This document shows positions 6,320 to 12,970 of a stretch of DNA of 15,343 nt, one piece after another. Below the pieces are notes generated by a model that saw only the letters and a list, made by a program, of their open reading frames with translations, made no database searches and was not told the DNA's origin. The first letter of the stretch is position 1, and each line of letters opens with the position of its first letter. This stretch comes from CAZXCQ01 sp964639275. GTDB taxonomy: Bacteria; Desulfobacterota; DSM-4660; Desulfatiglandales; Desulfatiglandaceae. Where the stretch lies: NCBI GenBank assembly GCA_964639275.1, contig CAZXCQ010000152.1:1-15343 (forward strand). Reading direction: 5' to 3'. Both the position numbers and the translations under genes were made by a program.

Positions 6320-7393
6320 TCAGATCGAAATCGGATAGGCCCCGTGCCTGAGGGTCGTTTCCCGCATGGCCATGTAGTTTTCGAATCTGGCCCAGTCAGG
6401 GACCGAGTTGCCGGAACCCATGCAAAAACCGCCACCGGGCCCTACTTCCCGGAGGAGGTGTTTTGTGTATTCTTCCACCTCCTGAACCGTTCCACTCCGA
6501 AGCAGCTCATTGGCCACGTTACCCACAAGGGTGATGCGCTCCCCATATTCCCGCTTCATCTTCATAATGTCCATGCACGTGGGATCGATCGGCTGAAGGA
6601 CGTCTATCCCGGTCTCAATAATATCCGGCATCAGCGATGTCACATCGCCGTCTGAATGCATGATGAAGATCCGATCCAGTTCATGACAGCGCCGGGCCAT
6701 CTCTTTGTACCAGAAGAAGACATGTTCGCGAAGGGTCTCAGGCGAAATCATGGGGCCGGTCCCGAAGGCGAGGTCATCCACAACCCAGACCGCACCGACG
6801 CAATCCCTGGACAGCAGGGTCTCCAAGGCGCTGAACTGAATTTCCGCCACCCTCTTGAAAACGTCTGTTACCAGCTGAGGGTCCAGGATAAGCCTCATGG
6901 AAAAATTCTGAAAGCCCATGAGCATCCAGGTCAGGGTAAATATCTTTCCTGAAACCGCGATGATCTTCATCCCCTCCGGGAGGAGAGGTTCGGCCTTGTA
7001 AAGGTTCGTGAAATCCAGCTCCGCTGCCGCTTCCCACGGGAACGCCTCAAAATCTTCACGTTCATGAATAAAACTGGTGACCTCCAAATTCCAGGCCTTC
7101 GGATCGGTCTCCTCCGGCCGGTCCTTCTTCACCTTCTCACGAAGGATCTTCGTGATCTTCGATTCACTGGTCACCCCTCCGGGGGTCATCATGCTCACCG
7201 GGATCGGGATGAAATCGTACCCTGCCCCGGTCCAGAACTCCACCTGTGCCTCCATGTCGTCCGGGGTGACCTCACGACCCAGGAACTGGCCTTGAATCGG
7301 ATACGAAATCAAGACCTCGCACAGGGGCACTCTGTCCGCCTCCTGGTGATTCACCACCTTCCTGAACCGTCCATCGAAATCGGGTTTGTTCAT
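6320..7393 (-). CDS. URO-D superfamily methyltransferase, H-x-D type
   Basis: This 357-aa cytoplasmic protein of the uroporphyrinogen decarboxylase fold lacks the HemE signature, so it is one of the methyltransferase-like members. Instead of the H-x-C...C zinc set it has H246-S-D248-G ('FIMHSDGD') and ends the barrel with 'GFCMGSGNSVP' (C324, N329). 'WVVDDLAFG' (D206, D207) lines the predicted active site. Such proteins often act as substrate:corrinoid methyltransferases, including aryl O-demethylase components; assignment here is inference. The open frame extends to a GTG at 7414, but GGAGG at the right distance from ATG 7393 identifies the latter as the start. It follows dctM by 71 bp and precedes the small ORF by 10 bp, so it is co-transcribed with the transporter that probably imports its substrate. 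Confidence 0.85.
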   Translation of the reverse strand: MNKPDFDGRFRKVVNHQEADRVPLCEVLISYPIQGQFLGREVTPDDMEAQVEFWTGAGYDFIPIPVSMMTPGGVTSESKITKILREKVKKDRPEETDPKAWNLEVTSFIHEREDFEAFPWEAAAELDFTNLYKAEPLLPEGMKIIAVSGKIFTLTWMLMGFQNFSMRLILDPQLVTDVFKRVAEIQFSALETLLSRDCVGAVWVVDDLAFGTGPMISPETLREHVFFWYKEMARRCHELDRIFIMHSDGDVTSLMPDIIETGIDVLQPIDPTCMDIMKMKREYGERITLVGNVANELLRSGTVQEVEEYTKHLLREVGPGGGFCMGSGNSVPDWARFENYMAMRETTLRHGAYPISI

Positions 7394-7464
7394 TGTTTCA
7401 TTCCTCCGGTGCACTGGGGTGTATCATCACCCTATTCAGCTATGGGAATTCAGTCTGAACCCAT

Positions 7465-8781
7465 TTATTTCAACATCATCTTCGGGAGCCACAGCGATAA
7501 CTCGGGAAAGGCAACCGTGATAATCAACGCCACAATCGTCAGCCAGAGATACGGCATGTTGGCCCGATAGATCGCCCCCACAGGGATCTCATCGCCGACC
7601 ACGCTCTTGAGATAGAAGATAGAGGGTCCGAATGGTGGCGAGAGATAGGAGATGTGCATATTCATGCAAAACACCACCCCGAACCATACATTGTCAAACC
7701 CCATGTCCAGGATGATGGGGACAAAGAGTGGCATGGTCAGCAACACGATCCCGATCCAGTCCAGGAACATCCCTAAGAAGATTAAGATCAGCTGCATCCC
7801 GATAATCGCCCCCCACTTGCCGAAGGGGAGCACCGTCACCGCGTTCCGGACGAATTGATCCCCGCCTGCAAGGGTATAGACGCCGATGATGGTCTGCGCA
7901 CCAAAGAACAGCCACGCAAGCATGCACGACACTTTTACGGTATCATAGAGGGCTGTTTTGATCCCGCCGAAGGTTAACTTGCGGTTGACGGCGGCGGTGA
8001 TGATCGCCCCGAGACAACCGATCCCCGCAGCCTCTGAAGGCGTGGCCACCCCCGCATAGATCGATCCCAGCACCACACCGGCGAGAATTCCCGGCATAAC
8101 GAGACCTTTCAAGAGGGCCAGTTTCTGACGGAACGGTATATCCCGCTCCTCTTTGGGGGCGGCAGGCGCCATCTCCGGTTTGAGCCAGGTGGCAATGATG
8201 ATGTATAGGATAAAGAGAACGCCCAACAAAAGACCCGGGATGATGCCGGCGATAAACAGATCGCCCACGGAAGCGCCCGCTGTCATGGCATAGACAATAA
8301 AGACAACGCTGGGGGGGATGAGGGTCGCCATCCCGCCCCCTGCACAGATACTTCCCAAGGCGATTCTCCCGTCGTAGTTTCGTTCCAGCATACTGGGAAG
8401 GGCGATCATGCCAAACGTGACGATTTCCGCCCCCACGATCCCAACCATCGCCGCCATAATGGTGCAGGAGATGATGGTCCCGATGGCCAGTCCACCCCTA
8501 AAAGGTCCGGACCAGATATGGACCGCCTTGAACAGTTGATCGGCGACGCCGGACTGCTGCAGGATCGCCGCCATAAATATGAAGAGCGGGACCGCAACAA
8601 GGGCATAATTGAGCATCATGTTATAAACCCGGCCGACCATCATGACCATGATGTTGGGGCCGAACAGGGTCAGAGAGAATATGACTGCAGTAGCGCCCAT
8701 CACCCATGCCAAGGGGAGGCCGGTCACCAACAAAATCACAAAGGTTACGAGTAACAGAACCGTGATTAATTCGATACTCAT
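7465..8781 (-). CDS. dctM: TRAP transporter large permease (DctM family)
   Basis: This 438-aa inner-membrane protein of about 12 hydrophobic segments is the ion-coupled transport subunit of a tripartite ATP-independent periplasmic (TRAP) system. Length, the N-terminal 'VTGLPLAWVMGA', the 'GGGMATLIPPSVVFIVYA' segment and the later 'MNMHISYLSPPFGPSIFY' segment, with its Pro/Gly-rich re-entrant character, are typical of DctM. Its ATG overlaps the dctQ stop (ATGA, 4 nt), so the two membrane subunits are translationally coupled. It couples uptake of the DctP-bound solute to the sodium or proton gradient. It is followed by the URO-D gene after 71 bp, linking transport with methyl-transfer genes. 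Confidence 0.95.
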   Translation of the reverse strand: MSIELITVLLLVTFVILLVTGLPLAWVMGATAVIFSLTLFGPNIMVMMVGRVYNMMLNYALVAVPLFIFMAAILQQSGVADQLFKAVHIWSGPFRGGLAIGTIISCTIMAAMVGIVGAEIVTFGMIALPSMLERNYDGRIALGSICAGGGMATLIPPSVVFIVYAMTAGASVGDLFIAGIIPGLLLGVLFILYIIIATWLKPEMAPAAPKEERDIPFRQKLALLKGLVMPGILAGVVLGSIYAGVATPSEAAGIGCLGAIITAAVNRKLTFGGIKTALYDTVKVSCMLAWLFFGAQTIIGVYTLAGGDQFVRNAVTVLPFGKWGAIIGMQLILIFLGMFLDWIGIVLLTMPLFVPIILDMGFDNVWFGVVFCMNMHISYLSPPFGPSIFYLKSVVGDEIPVGAIYRANMPYLWLTIVALIITVAFPELSLWLPKMMLK

Positions 8782-9278
8782 AATTCCTTACCCCGGATTG
8801 CGAAGTGGAGGTCTCGAATGAATTTCGCTGTGCCTTGAAGGAGTATGAGCCCGGTTCCTACGACCAGAGCGATTTTGATGGGATAGACAGGCGGATCCCA
8901 CGCGGAACTGGTGGTCTCCCTCACCATGATGGACTGCCACGTGTACCTGCAGGCCGCCCACAGAAAAACGCCTAGATAGAGGGCAAAGAAGAGATAGGTG
9001 ACGGAATCTATGACGGCCCGCTGTCTGGGCGTCAGCCGGTCGTAGATCAGATCGATCTTTACATGCCGGTTGTCGTGCAGGGCCCAGGCCGCGCCCAGGA
9101 CATAGCTGACACCACACCCGAACACCATTGACTCACTGACCCAGAGGGTCGGGAGGTGAAAAATGTATCGCATCACGATCTCATAGATAATGAAGACCAC
9201 GACCGCCAGGATCAGCCAGCTCCCTGCCTTTCCCACATTGATAGATAATCCGTCTATCACAGATAGAATCTTTTTCAT
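8778..9278 (-). CDS. dctQ: TRAP transporter small permease (DctQ family)
   Basis: This 166-aa membrane protein has four predicted transmembrane helices (about residues 18-38, 52-72, 92-112 and 132-152) and the DctQ hallmark 'NRHVKIDLIYDRL' in the cytoplasmic loop after helix 2. It forms the membrane complex with DctM. The open frame extends another 50 codons upstream, but that stretch is Pro/Lys/Arg-rich, low-complexity and unlike the family. ATG 9278 is followed by 'MKKILSVIDGL' and preceded by GGGAGT at 5 nt, so it is chosen as the start. It overlaps dctM by 4 nt and lies 119 bp after dctP. Confidence 0.92.
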   Translation of the reverse strand: MKKILSVIDGLSINVGKAGSWLILAVVVFIIYEIVMRYIFHLPTLWVSESMVFGCGVSYVLGAAWALHDNRHVKIDLIYDRLTPRQRAVIDSVTYLFFALYLGVFLWAACRYTWQSIMVRETTSSAWDPPVYPIKIALVVGTGLILLQGTAKFIRDLHFAIRGKEL

Positions 9279-9305
9279 GGTGACTCCCTGTGCGCCTGGG
9301 GTTGC

Positions 9306-9327
9306 GGGTTTGTTGGGTTTGTTGGGT
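9306..9327. repeat. Short tandem repeat gggtttgtt x2 plus a partial copy
   Basis: Two exact 9-bp copies (9306-9314, 9315-9323) are followed by gggt, in the dctP-dctQ spacer. This is low-complexity intergenic sequence; no function is claimed. Confidence 0.7.
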
Positions 9328-9350
9328 CGATTCACACGACTCAGTGCGAA

Positions 9351-9376
9351 GAAAGGAAGAGAATACCCTTCCTTTC
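9351..9376 (-). terminator. Hairpin in dctP-dctQ spacer (possible attenuator or RNA-stability element)
   Basis: GAAAGGAAG (9351-9359) and CTTCCTTTC (9368-9376) form a perfect 9-bp stem with an 8-nt loop, 22 bp after the dctP stop in the direction of transcription. No long U-tract follows, so full termination is doubtful. In binding-protein operons such hairpins often protect the binding-protein mRNA and reduce permease expression; that role is inferred. Confidence 0.4.
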
Positions 9377-9397
9377 TCCGCCCTGTCTTTCCCGTGG

Positions 9398-10429
9398 TTA
9401 ATCGATCAGTTTCAGCTCTTTCAGCCACGCCTTTTGAGAATCGATCACTTTCTTTGCCATGGGGCTCTTTTTGGCAAACTCATCCCAGACTTCCATGGAA
9501 ACGGCACGGACCCGTTTCAGGTCCTCCTTGGTCCATTCCTGCACGGTGACGCCCTTTTCCTTCATCTCTTTGATGGCCCTGATGTCGTCGATGGCGATCC
9601 GTTCGATGCTGTCCCAGCACCACTCCCGGCAGGCGGTCTTGAGGATTTGCTGGATGTCGGGTGGCAGCTTTTTCCACTCGTTGATGTTGACGCTGAAACT
9701 CCCTAACGGCATGGAGTGAAAACCCGGGTAGTTCATATATTTGGCCACCTGGAAGAAGCCCATCCGCTGATTCATGGAGGGGGATGCCCAGTCGCTGGTA
9801 TTGATGACGCCCTTGTCAAGGGCCGAGTAGACCTCACCCCCCGGCAGAACCACGACGGATGCGCCCAGTTTCTGGAAAAGCATGGCGGTCATCCCCTGCG
9901 GCACGCGCATCTTTAGACCCTTGAAATCTTCCATCTTACTGATGGACTTTGTAGAAACCATGGACTCAACGCCCCAGAACATCCATCCAACCGCGTAGGC
10001 GTTGTAAGGTTTGTACATCTCGTTCAACATTTCCCAGCCGCCCTTGTAGTACATCCAGGCGTCTTTCTGCCAGGGCTGGGAATAGGCGGCAACCATATCC
10101 GAGATGGCGGCAAGCCCGGGTTCCTTACCACTGAAATAGCCGGGCCACATGTGCATGCATTGGATCACGTCGTTCTGGAGGGCATCTAAAGCCTCAAATG
10201 TGGGCACAATGGCGCCCGCGGGGTAAGGAGTTATCTCCAGACGCCCGTTTGTGAGGACTTTAACCCTCTTACAGAAATCAACAAATGTCTGATACGAAAG
10301 TTCTGCGGCACTCCAGAATGCCTGTGCCTTCCATTTGATGGGTTTGTCCGCTGCCGTTGCCGGGCCGACCGTGAAAACACACAGGATCACCACGGAAATG
10401 AATACCAAAAGGACTTTGCTCTTTTTCAT
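9398..10429 (-). CDS. dctP: TRAP transporter solute-binding protein (DctP family)
   Basis: This 343-aa periplasmic binding protein starts with a clear Sec signal peptide (basic 'MKKSK', hydrophobic core to about residue 20, likely cleavage after 'ATA' at residue 26). The mature part follows the DctP plan, with 'GRLEITPYPAGAIVPTFEAL' (62-81) and 'FKGLKMRVPQG' (169-179). R175 corresponds to the arginine that binds the ligand carboxylate in DctP-family structures, which suggests an organic acid ligand. 'ALDKGVINTSDW' (203-214) resembles the 'EKG..DAAEW' region of keto-acid binders such as TakP. The ATG has GGAGGAG about 9 nt upstream. It lies 95 bp after the first AcsE-like gene. The ligand cannot be named, but co-occurrence with demethylating enzymes suggests a methylated or methoxylated carboxylate. 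Confidence 0.93.
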   Translation of the reverse strand: MKKSKVLLVFISVVILCVFTVGPATAADKPIKWKAQAFWSAAELSYQTFVDFCKRVKVLTNGRLEITPYPAGAIVPTFEALDALQNDVIQCMHMWPGYFSGKEPGLAAISDMVAAYSQPWQKDAWMYYKGGWEMLNEMYKPYNAYAVGWMFWGVESMVSTKSISKMEDFKGLKMRVPQGMTAMLFQKLGASVVVLPGGEVYSALDKGVINTSDWASPSMNQRMGFFQVAKYMNYPGFHSMPLGSFSVNINEWKKLPPDIQQILKTACREWCWDSIERIAIDDIRAIKEMKEKGVTVQEWTKEDLKRVRAVSMEVWDEFAKKSPMAKKVIDSQKAWLKELKLID

Positions 10430-10524
10430 TTCAACATCTCCTCCTTCTTATTCAAGGTAAGTAACCTGCAAGACACCTTTGCCGACTTCTCAATTCCACC
10501 TCCTTTCTTCTAGGTTCTGTTTGT

Positions 10525-11319
10525 TCATTCAAATCGTCCCTCTCTGAACGCTGCCACATATTCCAAGCTCGAATCATCCTTCCCTGCAACCAGCTGGGCT
10601 GCTTTAACAGCCCCGTACAGCTGTCTGTCTGTGGGGTCCAGAATCACCGCATCCAGACCCCGGTATATGGCTGTAACAAGAAAGGTGAGATTGACAAGCC
10701 CCTTCTTCGGAAGACCGTGAGAGACACGGTTCAGTCTGCAGGTGGTGTGAACTCCGGGGAACGCCGTCATGATCCGATCGATAGCTTCAATGGTATTCAC
10801 CGCGGACCGTGGATGGCTGGCAAGGGGGTGTGGCAGGGGATCAATGTAGAGATCTTCCAGGGGAATCCCCGCCTTTTCGACCGCTTTCACCAATTCTCCA
10901 GCTATCTGCACCTTCTCTTCGATGGTCTGAGGCAGGAGATGTTGGGCTTGACAACACCCGATAACCTTGGTCTTGTGCTCGACCACCAAAGGGAGAATGC
11001 GCATCAGTCGCATCGGTTCAAGGTTAACACCGTTGATGAGGGGGCGCCTTTTCAAGAGATCCATGACAGCGCATATCGCCTCAGGGTTCGGGCTGCCAAT
11101 GGATAGGGGGAGGTCGGTGACCTCTTGAACCGCCTCGACAACCCATCTGAGCCGTTCGGCTTCTTCGCCCGGAAATACTGCGGCATTCACCTCAATATAG
11201 TCGGCACCGGCCTGTTCCTGCGCCTTGGCCTCGTTCTGGATAAATCGCTTGTTTGCAGACGAAATGGCAGACGCGATATAGCGGCGGGAGGAATGGATTC
11301 TTTCGGCGATGATGAGCAT
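10525..11319 (-). CDS. AcsE-like pterin-family methyltransferase paralogue with altered pterin site
   Basis: At 264 aa it has the same length as the gene at 735-1529 and about 58% identity (152 of 264 counted by hand, no gaps), including identical 'GIPLEDLYID' and 'GLDAVILDPT' blocks. N96 ('PLING') and D160 are kept, but the AcsE D75 equivalent is glycine ('SIGSPNP', codon GGC at 11095-11097), the N199 equivalent is arginine ('CRLNRVS', codon CGT at 10726-10728), 'ERIN' is 'ERIH' and 'DVNAG' is 'EVNAA'. Binding or use of tetrahydrofolate is therefore doubtful; it may have another acceptor, a corrinoid-handling role, or be a degenerating copy, although the frame is intact. The frame opens at a TTG (11325), but ATG 11319 aligns with the paralogue's start (MLI); no strong ribosome site decides between them. 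It is the first gene after the sigma-54 promoter. Confidence 0.85.
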   Translation of the reverse strand: MLIIAERIHSSRRYIASAISSANKRFIQNEAKAQEQAGADYIEVNAAVFPGEEAERLRWVVEAVQEVTDLPLSIGSPNPEAICAVMDLLKRRPLINGVNLEPMRLMRILPLVVEHKTKVIGCCQAQHLLPQTIEEKVQIAGELVKAVEKAGIPLEDLYIDPLPHPLASHPRSAVNTIEAIDRIMTAFPGVHTTCRLNRVSHGLPKKGLVNLTFLVTAIYRGLDAVILDPTDRQLYGAVKAAQLVAGKDDSSLEYVAAFREGRFE

Positions 11320-11366
11320 GGGCAATAATATCCATCTGCTGCACGTTTAGTCTTTGCTGTTTTCCC

Positions 11367-11382
11367 GGCAAAAAGAGTGCCG
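11367..11382 (-). promoter_or_regulatory. Sigma-54 (-24/-12) promoter of the methyltransferase operon
   Basis: Minus-strand CGGCACTCTTTTTGCC fits TGGCAC-N5-TTGC with one mismatch in the core (C for T at the first base) and exact spacing between GG (-24) and GC (-12). The start would be near 11356, giving a 37-nt leader to ATG 11319. The gene just upstream encodes an NtrC-type activator. The same bases also form a CCGGCA/TGCCGG inverted repeat with a 7-nt loop, so a hairpin is an alternative reading, but no T-run follows on either strand. Confidence 0.7.
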
Positions 11383-11409
11383 GATCTGACATAAGAAAAA
11401 CAATAACGA

Positions 11410-11422
11410 AATCAATGAGTTG
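11410..11422 (+). promoter_or_regulatory. Probable IHF site
   Basis: AATCAATGAGTTG matches the IHF consensus WATCAANNNNTTR at every defined position. It sits at about -54 to -66 from the predicted sigma-54 start, in an A-rich stretch between the promoter and the paired palindromes, where IHF usually bends DNA to bring the activator to the polymerase. Confidence 0.55.
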
Positions 11423-11453
11423 AAGAAAAGGACACCCCTGAAGACCTCAAGTG

Positions 11454-11473
11454 GGTGCACCGAGAGGTGCACC
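11454..11473. promoter_or_regulatory. Paired GGTGCACC palindromes, candidate activator sites (UAS)
   Basis: Two perfect 8-bp palindromes GGTGCACC (11454-11461 and 11466-11473) lie with centres 12 bp apart, about one helical turn, at about -98 to -117 from the predicted start. This is the usual place for the enhancer bound by a sigma-54 activator dimer pair, and the adjacent regulator ends in a Fis-type helix-turn-helix. Because each copy is self-complementary they could also fold as an 8-bp stem with a 4-nt loop after the regulator's stop codon, but no T-run follows. Confidence 0.6.
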
Positions 11474-11515
11474 GGATGGTTCGATGCGCACGATTTGGGG
11501 CAGAGAAGGCGTGTT

Positions 11516-12970
11516 TCAGGTCCCCGGTTTTTTCAAACGGCCCTGAAGGACCCTTCGGGAGATACCCAGGTATTGGGCGGTCCGGGTCTGATTCCCCCCG
11601 TGCTTCTCCAGTGCCTTCCGGAGGATGAATCTGTTCAACCTTTCCAAGTCCAGGTTGTCCGGTGGCAGATCAAAACCATCGCAGCCAAGAACAGGCCTGG
11701 TCTGACGGGTCTCCGCTGCTTCGTCACCTGGCTGGTCGATGAAGCATAGATCTTCCGCGGTGACACTGGAGGCGCCAGCGGTCAACGCCAGATGCGCCAT
11801 GGCGTTTTTGAGCTGGCGGACATTTCCGGGCCATGAGAAAGAAAGGAGAAATTCTTCAGCATCCCGGGTAAAACGATCAAAGGATTTTCCCCTGCGTGCG
11901 CATGCCCTGTTCACGAAATGAAGGGCCAAGGGAAGGATGTCGTCCAGGCGCTCCCGCAAAGGGGGTATCCGGATGGTGCCGGTGTTGATGCGGTAGAACA
12001 GATCGAGACGGAATCGTTTTTCACGGACCTCTTTGGCAAGATCCTTGTTTGTCGCACAGATGATTCTGAAATCAACGGGGATTTCCTTGATGCCCCCGAG
12101 TCGGCAGATCTGTTTCTCTTCCAGGACCCTCAGAAGTTTGGCCTGGAGCTCGGGCGGCATCTCTCCGATTTCATCCAAGAAAACCGTGCCCCCGTGGGCG
12201 GCTTCGAACTTCCCCATGCGGCCTTTGGCCGTGGCGCCCGTATATGCCCCCGGCTCATGTCCGAACAGTTCACCTTCAAAAAGCTCCCGCAATATGGCAC
12301 TGCAGTTGATGGCCACAAACGGCCGGAGTGCATTTATCTGACCGTAGTGATGAACGTATCTGGCAATCAGTTCCTTTCCGGTACCGCTCTCCCCTTCGAT
12401 TAATACGGGGATCTCCTTTTCTGAGCTGTACTGCTCTGCCTGATGGACGACCTGGCGCATGGCGTCTGAATAGACGCAGAGACGATCCAGCCCGATTTCT
12501 TCAAGATAGGCGGCACGCAGCTGCTCGACCTCTCCGCGTACGGCACGGGTTTCGGCGGCAACCTGATCGTTAAATTCCCTTTTGAGACGTGCATAATTCT
12601 CCTTCAGGGCCGCATATTCGGCGGATCTTTCAATGGTGATGGTCAATTCTCGGATATCGATCGGTTTCTGAAGGTAGTCGTATGCGCCGTACTTCAACGC
12701 CTTTATGGCGTTGGCCATATCCCCGTGTCCGGTAATCACGATAATGTTCACAGGCGCCCGCTCGACCATCTTGATGCGCCGGAGGAATTCCAGGCCGTCC
12801 ATTCGGGGCATCCGGATATCTGTGATGAGAAGGTCAAAATCCTGAGAATGGAATTCCCGAAGACCTTCCATTCCGTCCGCCGCACAGACCACATTATGGC
12901 CTGATTTCTTCAGGAAGTTGGAGAGACTCTTTCTCACATCCGGTTCGTCGTCGGTCAGAAGGATTTTCAT
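11516..12970 (-). CDS. Sigma-54-dependent NtrC-type response regulator
   Basis: The 484-aa protein has three parts. The receiver domain (1-120) has acidic D7/D8, phospho-acceptor D51 and K102. A charged, probably coiled-coil linker (about 120-155) follows. The AAA+ domain (about 165-390) has Walker A 'GESGTGKE' at 193-200, Walker B 'TVFLDEIGE' (D266, E267) and arginine-rich 'LREHL'-type motifs in the form 'PPLRERLDD'. The C-terminal Fis-type helix-turn-helix is at about 442-480 ('GGNQTRTAQYLGISRRVLQ'). The sigma-54 contact loop is GAYTGA (241-246), with Y for the usual F, a substitution expected to be tolerated. It should activate the sigma-54 promoter just downstream when phosphorylated by the adjacent kinase. 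Its ATG overlaps the kinase stop by 4 nt (ATGA), so the pair is co-translated. Confidence 0.95.
   Translation of the reverse strand: MKILLTDDEPDVRKSLSNFLKKSGHNVVCAADGMEGLREFHSQDFDLLITDIRMPRMDGLEFLRRIKMVERAPVNIIVITGHGDMANAIKALKYGAYDYLQKPIDIRELTITIERSAEYAALKENYARLKREFNDQVAAETRAVRGEVEQLRAAYLEEIGLDRLCVYSDAMRQVVHQAEQYSSEKEIPVLIEGESGTGKELIARYVHHYGQINALRPFVAINCSAILRELFEGELFGHEPGAYTGATAKGRMGKFEAAHGGTVFLDEIGEMPPELQAKLLRVLEEKQICRLGGIKEIPVDFRIICATNKDLAKEVREKRFRLDLFYRINTGTIRIPPLRERLDDILPLALHFVNRACARRGKSFDRFTRDAEEFLLSFSWPGNVRQLKNAMAHLALTAGASSVTAEDLCFIDQPGDEAAETRQTRPVLGCDGFDLPPDNLDLERLNRFILRKALEKHGGNQTRTAQYLGISRRVLQGRLKKPGT

Noticed and set aside
2213..7393. Annotation of the three URO-D-fold genes as haem-pathway uroporphyrinogen decarboxylase (HemE)
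   Set aside because: None has the N-terminal MRQAGR-type signature, one carries the MtaA zinc set, one is fused to a corrinoid domain, and the operon contains no other haem gene.
7408..7415. GGTGCACT near the URO-D start as a third activator half-site
   Set aside because: It is imperfect, single, partly in the ribosome-binding region, and no sigma-54 promoter is found nearby.
7417..7432. GGGTG/CACCC hairpin between dctM and the URO-D gene as a terminator
   Set aside because: The stem is only 5 bp and no T-run follows.
735..11319. Calling the two pterin-fold genes dihydropteroate synthase (FolP)
   Set aside because: The length, AcsE-numbered residues of the first copy and position beside corrinoid proteins fit methyl-tetrahydrofolate:corrinoid methyltransferases; no folate-biosynthesis neighbours are present.
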